The position numbers and the translations under genes were made by a program. Shown piece after piece: positions 8,681 to 17,667 of a stretch of DNA of 64,000 nt. This DNA comes from CAWELS01 sp964468205. GTDB lineage: Bacteria; Acidobacteriota; Terriglobia; Bryobacterales; Bryobacteraceae. The notes beneath the pieces were generated by a model. It was not told where the DNA came from. It did no database searches and was given only the letters and a program-made list of their open reading frames with translations. How positions within the stretch are numbered: the stretch's first letter is position 1; each line of letters opens with the position of its first letter. The stretch is from assembly GCA_964468205.1 (NCBI GenBank), contig CAYXVG010000028.1, forward strand, positions 1-64,000, given 5' to 3'.

Positions 8681-10629
8681 CCAAGAGAAGCGCGTACACC
8701 AACCACTCCACCCGTCTCCTCCCACTTTTCCTCTTCCTCCCCCTCCTCCTCTACGCCGCCCTCACCGCCACCACCCCCTCCCTGACCGTCGAACTCTCCC
8801 CCGCCAACCTTTCGGCCAATACCCCCACATCCCTCCGCCTCAACCTCACCGCCACCACTGCCCTCTCCCCCGGCGACCGCATCGCCGTCGTCATCCCGCC
8901 GAGTTGGGCCGTCCATGCCATGCGCCTCGACGAGCGCGACGGCCGCACCTTCGGCAACCAGCCCTATCCCCAACTCACAAAGGACCTCGCCCCCAAAATC
9001 CGCATCACATCCTCGCACCGCGACTTCTCCGAAATCCACACACTCCTCGAGCTATCCCACGACGGAACCTTCCACCGCTTCGGCCGCACCCTCGAGATCA
9101 AGCTCGAATCCGCGCTCCCGAAAGGCCAGACGCTGACCGTCTCCTACGGCACACAGGCCCAACCCGTCTACGCCTCCTTCCTCGCCGAAACCGTCCGCTT
9201 CCCGGTCCGCCTCAATGGCCGCCCGCAGGCCGCTCCCACTGTCACCACGACACCCCTGCCCGCCGAGCGGCTCGCCTTCACCGCGCAATCCACCGCCCGC
9301 ATCGGCGAGCGCGTTCGCTTTCACGCCTCCGCCCGGGACCTCTTTGACAACCCCACCGCTCTGCCGCCATCACTCACCATCGGCGAGGAAACCATCGAAA
9401 CCGGCACGCGCTTCTGGCTCGATTACTTCGCCGCTTTCGACCAACCGGGATTCCACACCCTCACCGCCTCCGGCGGCGTGCTCGACCCCGTCGAATCGAA
9501 TCCCGTCCGCGTCACCGCCGAGGAACCGCCCGTCCGCCTCTACTGGGGCGATCTGCACTCCCACTCCTCCATGTCCAAGGACGGCATCGGCGAGACGCCC
9601 TGGACCTTTGCCCGCGACTACGCCAACCTCGATTTCTACTCCCTCACCGACCACACCAGCGGAGACCGCGGCGATAACGGCATCACCGGCGCCGAGTGGC
9701 AGCGCACGCAGGCCGATGTCCGCGCTTTTCATCAGCCCGGCCGCTTCGTTACTCTGCTCGCCTACGAGGTCTCCTTCGGCCCGCCCTGGGGACATCACAA
9801 CGTCTACTACAACACGGACACCGGCCCGCTCTTCCGCCGGCACGAAGTCAAGACGCTGCCCCCTCTCTGGGAGAAACTCGCCGGACGCGACGCCTTCACC
9901 GTACCCCACCACACCGGTATCAACTTCAGCGCCAACCCGGAGGCAAAGGCCACCGTGTGGGATGCTGCCACGGCCCCGAAGCGCAACACCCGGCCCCTCA
10001 TCGAAATCTACTCCGGCCACGGCCACTCCGAAATGTTCGCCCCCGGCGCGCCGAACGCCTATGACAACCTCATCTTCATCCAGCGCTGGAAAAACTGGTT
10101 CCAGCGCTCGGCCCCGGAAACGCCTGAGGAGTATCGCCGCCTCGCCGGACCGGTCTCCGTCCGCGGCCCTGCCTACGCCCGCGACGCCTGGGCCATGGGT
10201 CTCGAGATGGGAACCATCGCATCTTCGGACGACCATACCGCCCGCCCGGGCCAGCCGGAAAAAGGGCTGGCCGCCGTCTGGGCAAAGCGCCTCGACCGCC
10301 GGTCCATCTACAACGCGCTCGTCAACCGAGCCACCTACGCCACCACCGGCGAACGCATTTATCTCGACTTCCACCGGACACCCGCCGGCCGCCTCGAATT
10401 CGAAGCCCACGGCGCCGCCCCCATCGCCTTCATCGAACTCATGGAATACGACGGCTCCAGGTGGAAAGTGGCCCGGAAGTGGACTCCGGGCGCCCCTCAC
10501 GCCACCGGCTCTCATGCCCCATCACTGGGCTCGCTCTACTATCTCCGGCTGCGGCAAACCAACACCGTGAAGGGCCGCCCCGTCATGGCTTGGTCGAGCC
10601 CGATCTCCGCGAAGTCCGCCCCGTGGTAG
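8677..10629 (+). CDS. DUF3604 domain protein, exported
   Basis: 650 residues. The start overlaps the GH2 stop by ATGA; an earlier in-frame ATG at 8644 lies inside the GH2 gene and is rejected. A hydrophobic leader (RLLPLFLFLPLLLYAAL) is followed by an Ig-like N-terminal region of about 260 residues. The DUF3604 domain shows PHP-like metal motifs: YWGDLHSHS near residue 290, SLTDH near 322, and IASSDDH near 515. DUF3604 proteins are presumed metal-dependent hydrolases of unknown substrate, frequently encoded beside sulfatases and glycosidases in polysaccharide-degrading bacteria. Coupling to GH2 suggests action on the same glycan. A second member is at 38470. Confidence 0.85.
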   Translation: MTKRSAYTNHSTRLLPLFLFLPLLLYAALTATTPSLTVELSPANLSANTPTSLRLNLTATTALSPGDRIAVVIPPSWAVHAMRLDERDGRTFGNQPYPQLTKDLAPKIRITSSHRDFSEIHTLLELSHDGTFHRFGRTLEIKLESALPKGQTLTVSYGTQAQPVYASFLAETVRFPVRLNGRPQAAPTVTTTPLPAERLAFTAQSTARIGERVRFHASARDLFDNPTALPPSLTIGEETIETGTRFWLDYFAAFDQPGFHTLTASGGVLDPVESNPVRVTAEEPPVRLYWGDLHSHSSMSKDGIGETPWTFARDYANLDFYSLTDHTSGDRGDNGITGAEWQRTQADVRAFHQPGRFVTLLAYEVSFGPPWGHHNVYYNTDTGPLFRRHEVKTLPPLWEKLAGRDAFTVPHHTGINFSANPEAKATVWDAATAPKRNTRPLIEIYSGHGHSEMFAPGAPNAYDNLIFIQRWKNWFQRSAPETPEEYRRLAGPVSVRGPAYARDAWAMGLEMGTIASSDDHTARPGQPEKGLAAVWAKRLDRRSIYNALVNRATYATTGERIYLDFHRTPAGRLEFEAHGAAPIAFIELMEYDGSRWKVARKWTPGAPHATGSHAPSLGSLYYLRLRQTNTVKGRPVMAWSSPISAKSAPW

Positions 10630-10644
10630 TTGGAAGCAGGCTCG

Positions 10645-10950
10645 TCAGTCGTCTTCCCCGAACATCTTTTTGGCGAGATCCTCCTCCGGCCCCGGCGGTT
10701 TGCGGGAAAGGAAGAATCCGGCGCCTCCCGAGATGGCCGCCGCCACCCAGGCAACGATCGCGTAGACATCCGGCCCGCTGCCCCAGAGTAGAACGATCGC
10801 GCAGAGGAGAGTTCGAATCGCCCAACTCAGCGGACCGGTCCGAGGCCGGTGGGGAAGATTTCGCCGGGCGATACTGCGTCCCCATGCATAGGCGAACCCG
10901 ACGCATAGCAGGCCGATGAAGATCCGCAGGACCAAGAATCGCGTGGGCAT
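10645..10950 (-). CDS. Small three-helix membrane protein, hypothetical
   Basis: 101 residues with three predicted transmembrane segments (about 5-24, 39-59, 62-82), a basic loop between the first two (RSIARRNLPHRPR), and an acidic tail ending MFGEDD. It is convergent with the DUF3604 gene, 15 bp apart. The regular helix spacing and positive-inside pattern suggest a real gene, but no family is recognised. Confidence 0.55.
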   Translation of the reverse strand: MPTRFLVLRIFIGLLCVGFAYAWGRSIARRNLPHRPRTGPLSWAIRTLLCAIVLLWGSGPDVYAIVAWVAAAISGGAGFFLSRKPPGPEEDLAKKMFGEDD

Positions 10951-11046
10951 GACAATTACTTTACTGCGGTTGCGGGCGCTCCCCCAAACCTGCGAGGCTA
11001 CAGGTGAGCAGCACTGCCCAAAGCTTGAAAGGAATGCTTAGAACTC

Positions 11047-11415
11047 ATGAGGAAGATTGGAATCATTCTCCGGCTGGCTCTATCCGGGCTGGTCATATTA
11101 CTCATCTCGCAGGCGGCCCTCGCGGCCGAACTCGACGGCAAATGGAACTTCACGATCTACTCCGCGGAAGGGCAACATTTGAGGGAGATCGTGCTCACCC
11201 AGAACGGTTCCGCCGTCTCGGGCAAGCACGGCGAGGAAGCCCTTACCGGTAGCTACAAAGCCGGCACGTTAGAGCTACAAGGCGAGCACTACGCCGAGGA
11301 AGCCGGCTATAAAGCGCTGCTGAAACTCACCGGCAAACTCGAAGGCGGCAAGCTGAAGGGCACGGGACTATGGGACACCTACAACCTGACCTTCGAGGCA
11401 GCAAAGGCAGAGTAG
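11047..11415 (+). CDS. Small secreted beta-rich protein, paralogue A
   Basis: 122 residues: Sec leader ending SQAALAA, then a mature part of about 95 residues. It shares a framework with the proteins at 11674 and 46378: an N-terminal LDGKWNF (L/V-x-G-x-W), a central YAEEAGYKA, and a C-terminal WDTYNLTFEAAKA. The alternating hydrophobic pattern suggests a small beta-sandwich or lipocalin-like barrel. No enzymatic motif is visible and the function is unknown. Gene B follows 258 bp downstream on the same strand, so they look like a local duplication. Confidence 0.72.
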   Translation: MRKIGIILRLALSGLVILLISQAALAAELDGKWNFTIYSAEGQHLREIVLTQNGSAVSGKHGEEALTGSYKAGTLELQGEHYAEEAGYKALLKLTGKLEGGKLKGTGLWDTYNLTFEAAKAE

Positions 11416-11673
11416 CGCCGGCAGTACCGTAACGGATTCGTCATCCGGGTAACGCATCTGTAACTCAATCGAGTCACCTTCGGATCATACCCGCGCGGTT
11501 GCGTAACTGGTCTGCAACACTCACATTAAATATTCTGGATTTCGACTAATTCCGGGCAACAATCCAGCCGATTAACACGTCTGTAATCGTTGGTGGGCGT
11601 CTTGCATCGAAAAGCCCACGATATCCGGTGGACATGGGTTCGCCGGAGGCTCTCTGGAAGGAAAACAGAACGC

Positions 11674-12021
11674 ATGAAGAACTGGTTGGTGATTGGCTTG
11701 CTGCTGGCCTCGGCGGGGGTGGCATCCGGAGGCGACGTTGCCGGCAAGTGGAAGTTCGCGTTCGAAATGCCGGATGGCGTCCTCGAGCTTCCGGTCACGA
11801 TGAAAGTGAGCGGCAGCGAGGTGACGGCGGAAACCGCCGGAATCGCCATCAAGGGAACTCTCAAGAACGGCCTGCTCGAACTGATCGGCGAGGTCTACGC
11901 CGACAAAGCCGGTTACGAGGCGCCCGTCAAAGTCTCCGGACGAGTCAAGGGTGATGAGATCCGCGGCGATGCAAGTTGGGACATTTACGAAACGAACTTC
12001 ATCGCCACCAAGGCAAACTGA
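11674..12021 (+). CDS. Small secreted beta-rich protein, paralogue B
   Basis: 115 residues from MKNWLVIGLLLASAGVASGG (Sec leader); the frame opens further upstream at 11590, but that extension has no leader and is rejected. It carries the framework of A and C: VAGKWKF at the mature N-terminus, YADKAGYEA centrally, and WDIYETNFIATKA at the C-terminus. Spacing between motifs is nearly constant across the three proteins, supporting homology rather than chance. Possibly a small ligand-binding barrel; no catalytic residues stand out. Confidence 0.72.
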   Translation: MKNWLVIGLLLASAGVASGGDVAGKWKFAFEMPDGVLELPVTMKVSGSEVTAETAGIAIKGTLKNGLLELIGEVYADKAGYEAPVKVSGRVKGDEIRGDASWDIYETNFIATKAN

Positions 12022-12122
12022 GCCTCCCGGCCAAACCGCTCGAGTGGGGTTCACCCGGACCCACTTGCAATACTGTCAAACTCTGGCCAGGCTCCAAGCT
12101 CCCGACATCCAGTTGCAGCCGG

Positions 12123-14126
12123 CTACCAGACGAGCATCGCGTGGATGGCCAGCGTGGGAATGGAGGCGCTCCAGGCGCCATCCCGCCAAACGCCTTTCAG
12201 CTCTTCACCGCCGGGTTCGAGCGTGACGCGCCGGGGCCGGACAGGAAGACTCAGCGAAATACGGATGGGACCCACCGGAGGCACATAGTCGATGGCGCCA
12301 TAGTCCGAGGCGAGCTGCATACCGCTCGCGTTCAGCAAATGTAGAACGTTGCGGCCGCTCTTCCGCCGCCAGACCACCTCAATCGCCGGCGGGCATTCCA
12401 CCCGTACCGCCGGAGTGTGGACCTGCCGCACGATCTCGCCAAAAACGTTGCGCGCTTCGGGGGCGTGGGTCTGGGCGTAGACGGTTCCCAAGGGGCCGTA
12501 GATGGCGGCGATGCTTCCGTCGCCGAGACTGGCTACCGTGGCGGCCGTGCGGCCGTCGCGGGTGGCGTCATAGGTGGGATAACGGGTAGCCAGAACGTGC
12601 GCACCGCGCGTCTCGACATCCTGCCACACGCCGGCGGCGTCGGCGAACACCTCCCGGCCCGGAATGTAGGCGGAGACCCTCTCCGCCGGACGTGGGAAGT
12701 TAACCTGCAGTTCGTCCTGGAACAAAGCTGCGTTCCTCGCCCCGACGAGCAGCAGATGGCCGCCGTCTCGCGCGTAGGCCAGCAGAGTGTCGCGGGCCTC
12801 ATCCCCGATCTCCTCCCAGTCCGGCACGATGATCATCGGATACTGCCGGGCCACTTCTTCGAGCTTCCAATCCGGGATCACGTCAGCGCAGAGCTGGTTG
12901 TCCACCAAGGCGTCCACGGTCCCGCGCGCCTGGTTCACGCGTTCGCCCCATCCGCCGAACAGCTTGTTCCCCGTGGCGTAGAGCGAGTGCTTCGAGAACA
13001 GCACGCCGATCTCGGGAACTGTCTCCGACTTGTGGCAGAGATCCTCGCGCTCCCGGCAGAACTTGGCCACCCCTTCCATAACCCCGATGTGACGGTCGTC
13101 CAAGTAACCGGCCCGCGTTGGCTGGTAGTAGATCTGGAAGCCGCCGCCCTGCGCGAGCACCACCGACGCCTCCTGCTGCAACTGCACGGCCGACTTGTGA
13201 ACCGGCCCCACCGGGTTCTCGCGGGAACTCTGGAATCCCCACGCCATCAGGTCCCACGGCCTCTCGACATGTGAGAGGTAGCGCGCCTCGAGCCGCGCCC
13301 GGGAGATGCAGGCGTTGCCGAGGTAGTCGCCCGAGATGAAGTCGACCGGCAGAGTTGGCCGCTCCGGCACGAAGGTGGTGTAAAGCCAGTTCGACGCAAT
13401 CTCGAAACCGGGCCGGAATTCGTGCAGCGTGCCGACATAGTGCTGCAGGTAGTCGCGAAACCGCTGCCGGCAGAATTCAAGCCATGTAAGCCAGCCATCC
13501 TCTCCGGGCTTTCGCGGCGGCGGATAGATGGCGCTCACCGCCTGGAACGCCTTCGCGGCGTCCGTGCCGTAGTCCGGGTTGGTCCCCCAGCACTCGCCGT
13601 CCACCCAGGCGCCGTCGATGCCGTACTTGGTAATGGCTTCCTTGAGCTGCGGGATCATGCGCTCGTCCACATAGGAGCTGAAGGTGGAAGTCTCGCGCGC
13701 CGAGGGTTTGCCGTCCGGACCGATGCGCGCCCACTCCGGCCGCTCCTCCACCGCGCGCTGATCGAGCACACCGGAGAAGTGGATGTAGAGTGAGACGCCG
13801 CGCCGGGCCGTCACCTCGCGCCAGATGGCGAGCGAGTCCTTCACCACCGGGGCGTGCGAGGAGACGTTGGAGGGATAGCCGATGTAGCCGATGTGACCCT
13901 TGTAGTCGTACTGCACGTAATCCGGCTTCACGCGATCGAGGAACCGCTCCACCATCTCGGGGGTTACGTCACGGCCGAGGGCTTCGTCGGTATCGCGCGG
14001 GTGCAGGTCGAAGTGCATTCCGAAGAAGCAGTCCTTCCGGTCCGGCCGCGGCGGCGCGGATTGGGCGGAGGCGGCCAGCGAAAATCCGGCGGCAAGTGTG
14101 TGGAATTGACGGCGGGTGAGTTTCAT
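12123..14126 (-). CDS. Tat-exported GH29-like/alpha-fucosidase-like TIM-barrel protein
   Basis: 667 residues. The leader is twin-arginine (MKLTRRQFHTLAAGFSLAASAQ). Residues about 35-370 look like a GHL/GH29-type TIM barrel: GMHFDLHPRD, YVQYDYKGHIGY, IDGAWVDGECWG. Residues about 380-560 resemble the GATase-like beta-galactosidase trimerisation domain (VGVLFSKHSLYA-like start, MIIVPDWEEI, GGHLLLVGARN), and a small C-terminal beta domain follows. Substrate is unknown; fucosidase- or galactosidase-like families are the nearest by motif memory. D/E residues in GAWVDGECW are plausible catalytic or substrate-binding positions. Divergent from the gene at 14159 with only 32 bp between starts. Confidence 0.7.
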   Translation of the reverse strand: MKLTRRQFHTLAAGFSLAASAQSAPPRPDRKDCFFGMHFDLHPRDTDEALGRDVTPEMVERFLDRVKPDYVQYDYKGHIGYIGYPSNVSSHAPVVKDSLAIWREVTARRGVSLYIHFSGVLDQRAVEERPEWARIGPDGKPSARETSTFSSYVDERMIPQLKEAITKYGIDGAWVDGECWGTNPDYGTDAAKAFQAVSAIYPPPRKPGEDGWLTWLEFCRQRFRDYLQHYVGTLHEFRPGFEIASNWLYTTFVPERPTLPVDFISGDYLGNACISRARLEARYLSHVERPWDLMAWGFQSSRENPVGPVHKSAVQLQQEASVVLAQGGGFQIYYQPTRAGYLDDRHIGVMEGVAKFCREREDLCHKSETVPEIGVLFSKHSLYATGNKLFGGWGERVNQARGTVDALVDNQLCADVIPDWKLEEVARQYPMIIVPDWEEIGDEARDTLLAYARDGGHLLLVGARNAALFQDELQVNFPRPAERVSAYIPGREVFADAAGVWQDVETRGAHVLATRYPTYDATRDGRTAATVASLGDGSIAAIYGPLGTVYAQTHAPEARNVFGEIVRQVHTPAVRVECPPAIEVVWRRKSGRNVLHLLNASGMQLASDYGAIDYVPPVGPIRISLSLPVRPRRVTLEPGGEELKGVWRDGAWSASIPTLAIHAMLVW

Positions 14127-14158
14127 TGCCCATATTGTAGTGGAGGTGAAGACGAGCG

Positions 14159-14893
14159 ATGCCGGAAAAACCCACTCTGGAGTCTCGTGTAGCCCGCGCG
14201 GCCGGGGAAGCGCTCCTTGACCAGGGATACGCCCGGCCCATCGACGTACTCATGCGGATCGGCTGGCTGCAGGCTTCTCATCTCATGGATTGGCGCGGCG
14301 GCCGTGCCACCTGCCTGGAAGAGGCGGTCCCGGTCTCTTCCGGCTCAGTTGCGCAGGCTGTCGGGATTCTCGACGCTTGGGCCCACGGGCAAAATCTCAA
14401 AACGGCCGAAACCAGATACGAGCGCCGTTCCCGCAAGGGTCTGGTGGCGCTGCGCTTCACCAGCGCCAGCGATCCGGAGGCCGAACAGAAGTACCGGCGG
14501 GTCTGGCTGTCGCCGGACCTCTCCCGGAAGGAGCGCGAAAAAATTCTGAGGGAATTGAACACTCCCCCAGACATTGTCGTCTTCAGCATCCTTCGCAACT
14601 CCAAGTGCAGCGCCTGTGGAGCCGAAAAATGGGAAGGAGATTTCCTTTTCAAGGACGGCGACGAAGCGTTCTGCCTCGCCTGCGCCGGACTGGACAGGCT
14701 GGAGTATCTGCCGTCCGGCGACGCCGCCTTGACCCGCCGGGCCAAGAAGTACAGCAAAGAATGGGCGGTTGTTGTGAGCTTCAGCCGCAGCCGAAAACGC
14801 TATGAGCGGCGAGGGCTGCTGGTAGAACCAGAGGCGCTGGCGAAAGCAGACAACGAATGCGCCCCGGAGCGAGAAGCGCCGCTTCGGCGCTGA
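14159..14893 (+). CDS. Zinc-ribbon-like protein, apparently lacking a DUF2293 C-terminus
   Basis: 244 residues, cytoplasmic. The central part has a CxxC pair (CSACG at about 151-155) and a second one (CLAC about 25 residues on), a probable zinc ribbon. It continues with LPSGDAALTRRAKKYS and SFSRSRKRYERRGLLVE. From memory, this block is usually followed in longer proteins by a DUF2293 domain; here the frame ends at REAPLRR, so the gene may be C-terminally truncated. Divergent from the Tat glycosidase-like gene and convergent with the propeller gene, which begins 21 bp after its stop. Function unknown. Confidence 0.6.
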   Translation: MPEKPTLESRVARAAGEALLDQGYARPIDVLMRIGWLQASHLMDWRGGRATCLEEAVPVSSGSVAQAVGILDAWAHGQNLKTAETRYERRSRKGLVALRFTSASDPEAEQKYRRVWLSPDLSRKEREKILRELNTPPDIVVFSILRNSKCSACGAEKWEGDFLFKDGDEAFCLACAGLDRLEYLPSGDAALTRRAKKYSKEWAVVVSFSRSRKRYERRGLLVEPEALAKADNECAPEREAPLRR

Positions 14894-14914
14894 GGACCGG
14901 GTTTCAGCTTCCTT

Positions 14915-15868
14915 CTAGCTCGAGGCGAGCGCCGGGATGGAGCGGGCGGGATTCGCCATCCGCTCCCAGGCGAGCGCCTCTCCGGACTGCTTCAGTATGC
15001 CCACTGGTCCGATGGCCCAGAGAGAGCCATGGAACGGCACCAGGCCGGACAAGAACAGCCGCTCCTCAAAGGCAACGGGCTGCCAGCTTTCGCCGCCATC
15101 GGTGGTAGCCAGCAGGCCGTCAGCGGTTGTGATCCAGCCATGGGTTTCGTCCTCGAAGTAGACTGACGTTAAAGTGCCCCACTCCGAGTTCTGCTGCCCT
15201 TCCCAAGTGCGGCCGCCGTCGTTGGTGTGAAGAATCTGGCCGTTAAACCCGACCGCCCAGCCGATCCGCGCATCGCGGAAGTAGACCGAGTTTAGAGACC
15301 ACTTGGCGGCCTGAGCTTCCGGTTCCAGCCAGGTTCGTCCTCCGTCCTCCGTCCGGAGAATGGCGCCGACCCACCCGACGGCCCAGCCGTGGTTCTCGTC
15401 GGTAAAGTAGATGCTTTCGAATCCCAGTGATATTGGAGTGATCTGGCGGCTCCAGCTCGCGCCAGCGTCGGAGGAATAGAGAATCACGCCGCTCCATCCG
15501 GCTGCCCAAACATTGTCTCCGAGCGCGTAGACAGCGCGCAGGTTTTCAGTAACCGGCGGATCAATCTCCACCCAGCTCTTGCCGCCGTCGACGGTTCGCA
15601 ACAGCGTGCCCTCATCTCCAGCCACAAAGCCTCGTTTGCCGGTGAACGCGATGGCCCGCAGAAGCTCGCGCGACGGCAGATCCCGTTCCTCCCAACCCTG
15701 CGACGGATCACTGCTTACCAGCAGTTTGCCGTCCTGGCAGAGTAGCCAGAGCGATCCCTCTGCAACGGCGGCGTCCTCGATCCAACACGACGCAGCATAG
15801 CCCGGCGTGATGGCCAGAATCCCGAGGACCAACAGTGAAACGACGGTTATGGCTCTGAACATACACAC
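14915..15868 (-). CDS. Ycf48-like/BNR beta-propeller, exported
   Basis: 317 residues with a Sec leader (RAITVVSLLVLGILAITPGYAA). Five or more propeller blades repeat the pattern SDAGASW / EDGGRTW / NDGGRTW / TDGGESW, each with an Asp-box (S/T-x-D-x-G-x-T/S-W), interleaved with HGWAVGW-type strands typical of the Ycf48/YCF48 family. In photosynthetic organisms Ycf48 assists photosystem II; in heterotrophs the family is a general exported propeller of unknown role, sometimes near glycan enzymes. No catalytic residues for a sialidase are evident. It may be monocistronic; 190 bp separate it from the sulfatase gene upstream. Confidence 0.8.
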   Translation of the reverse strand: MCMFRAITVVSLLVLGILAITPGYAASCWIEDAAVAEGSLWLLCQDGKLLVSSDPSQGWEERDLPSRELLRAIAFTGKRGFVAGDEGTLLRTVDGGKSWVEIDPPVTENLRAVYALGDNVWAAGWSGVILYSSDAGASWSRQITPISLGFESIYFTDENHGWAVGWVGAILRTEDGGRTWLEPEAQAAKWSLNSVYFRDARIGWAVGFNGQILHTNDGGRTWEGQQNSEWGTLTSVYFEDETHGWITTADGLLATTDGGESWQPVAFEERLFLSGLVPFHGSLWAIGPVGILKQSGEALAWERMANPARSIPALASS

Positions 15869-16059
15869 CTCCCTTCCGTGCCGGCTGGATTGGCGTTCGA
15901 GGAATCGTCGGGGATCCGATCTAGTCCCGGCGCGCCGTCCTCCGCTCCCGCGGACACGTCTGGTTTCGTTCGGATGGGAATTAGAAATCCCACCGGGGAA
16001 GACGGATCAACCCGGCGGTTCGTTTCGCAAAAAAGCGGAAAGTCCGCCCCAAGAAGCCG

Positions 16060-17610
16060 TTAGCGGCTTTGCTCCAGGCTCGGATTATTTGATCCCAGAA
16101 CCGGGTACTTTTTCATAATGCCGTCCAGCAGTGCGGCATTCCCGGTGGCGCGCGGGTCGCCGGTCCTTTTGAGGTGGTCGTCAAGCTGGCGGCGGAGCTC
16201 TGCCTTGGCGCCGGCGAGAGCAGGATCATCAGCGAGGTTCTTCAGGTTGTACGGATCGTCATTGATCGCAAACAGCTCCTCGGCCGGCCGTCTGCCAAAG
16301 GCCCACCGGGCAAACTCGGGCTGGTCGTCACGGTGATTCCAGATGTAGGTCTTCGTGGGGCTGCCGTCGGTGTCACCAAAGCCGCCGGTGGGGTCGTCGC
16401 TGGGCCAGACCGGACCGGGACGGTCGCCGACGGGGTTAAGTTCCGGCATCAGGTTGCGGATATAGAGGTATTCGGCCGTGCGGATGCCGCGCACCGGGTA
16501 TCCGAGGCCCTCGGGCCGGCTGCCGGGAAAGTGGCGCTCGATACCGAAGACCGCGTGGTCGCGCGCCGGTTCGATCTGTCCAGATTCAGGTGACAGAAGA
16601 ACCGGCAACAGGCTGCGGCCGGTCATCTCCGGCGGGCGAGGGACGCCGGCGGCTTCGAGAAAGGTGGGCGCGAAATCGGTGAAGCTGACGAAGTCGTCCA
16701 CGGTACGGTCAGCCTTCACCTTCCCGCCCCAGCGAATAGCGAGTGGCATTCGGACGCCGTAGTCATAGGCGGTGGCTTTCGCGCGAGGGAAGGCCATTCC
16801 GTTGTCGGAGGTGACAATGACGATCGTGTTGTCGAGTTCGCCGCGCTCGTCGAGCAGCCGGAGCATCCGGTCGAGGTGCTTGTCGTAGTGCTCAATCTCG
16901 AACGCGTAGTCGGCGATGTCGCCGCGGACTTCCGGTGCATCCGGGAAGAAACCGGGGACATCGATGTCCTCGAGCTTCTTTCCGTTGGCGACTCCGATGC
17001 CGTCGTCGAGTTCGCGATGGGGTTCGACGAAACCGGCCCAGAAGCAGAAGGGCGTAGCGGCGGGTTTTGCATCGAGAAAGGCCTGGAAGTTGGAGGCGTA
17101 GTCGATGGGGCTGATGAACTCGCCCGGCGGCTCAAGCGTGATGTCGTTGTAGGCCGGTCCGGAAGGACTGTGCTCGCGGCCGGAGATCCGCCAGTTGCCC
17201 GGGCCCCATCCCTTGCCTGTGTAGCCGACTTGATAGCCGGCCTCACCGAGCAAGTCCGTAAAGACGGGCAGGCCCTCGCCACTGGGCCACACCGTGTGGT
17301 TCATCGACGCTTCCCGCAGACGGTAGAAGTCCTGCCCGGTGAGCACGCTCCCGCGCGAAGGGCAGCAGGAAGGCGTGGAGGCGAACGCGTTGTGGAAGAG
17401 CACACCCTCGCGGGCGACGCGGTCAAAGGCCGGCGTGGCAATGTAGTCCGCTCCGTAAGCGCCGGCGTGCGGATAGGACTGGTCGTCGGAAATACAGAAG
17501 AGTATATTCGGGCGTTTGGCGGCGTCCGGCGGCTCGGAGGAACAATGTGTCAGGGCAAGCGCGGGAGCGCCAACGGCGAGATGTTTGAGGAAAGAGCGGC
17601 GGTCAGTCAT
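16060..17610 (-). CDS. Sulfatase (FGly type, CCPSR), Tat/lipoprotein leader
   Basis: 516 residues from MTDRRSFLKHLAVG, a twin-arginine leader followed by a possible lipobox (LTHC at 20-23). The sulfatase core is clear: NILFCISDDQS with the metal aspartates at 42-43, then the formylglycine motif C82-C-P-S-R, and further on VIVTSDNGMAFPRAK and YDYGVRMPLAIRWGG. Cys82 would be oxidised to formylglycine; no maturase gene is in the window. It hydrolyses sulfate esters, probably on a polysaccharide, in the periplasm. Divergent from the DUF4038 glycosidase gene with 57 bp between starts, so both are likely controlled from one short promoter region. Confidence 0.9.
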   Translation of the reverse strand: MTDRRSFLKHLAVGAPALALTHCSSEPPDAAKRPNILFCISDDQSYPHAGAYGADYIATPAFDRVAREGVLFHNAFASTPSCCPSRGSVLTGQDFYRLREASMNHTVWPSGEGLPVFTDLLGEAGYQVGYTGKGWGPGNWRISGREHSPSGPAYNDITLEPPGEFISPIDYASNFQAFLDAKPAATPFCFWAGFVEPHRELDDGIGVANGKKLEDIDVPGFFPDAPEVRGDIADYAFEIEHYDKHLDRMLRLLDERGELDNTIVIVTSDNGMAFPRAKATAYDYGVRMPLAIRWGGKVKADRTVDDFVSFTDFAPTFLEAAGVPRPPEMTGRSLLPVLLSPESGQIEPARDHAVFGIERHFPGSRPEGLGYPVRGIRTAEYLYIRNLMPELNPVGDRPGPVWPSDDPTGGFGDTDGSPTKTYIWNHRDDQPEFARWAFGRRPAEELFAINDDPYNLKNLADDPALAGAKAELRRQLDDHLKRTGDPRATGNAALLDGIMKKYPVLGSNNPSLEQSR

Positions 17611-17667
17611 CGGAACGATTATACAAGCCACGGAGGAACGCAGAGGAACGTGAATAGAATAGAGCTG

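Noticed and set aside
9215..10570. Long plus- and minus-strand frames inside the first DUF3604 gene
   Set aside because: Ser/Pro/Arg-rich or Gly/Val-rich translations typical of third-position GC shadows; the DUF3604 frame carries all motifs.
11429..11508. Four GTAAC words between paralogues A and B
   Set aside because: Spacing is irregular (20, 11 and 43 bp) and flanks differ, so I cannot support a regulator box or repeat array.
16876..17667. 264-codon upstream extension of the DUF4038 frame
   Set aside because: It runs antisense through the sulfatase gene; the twin-arginine leader at 17668 and the divergent gap fix the real start.
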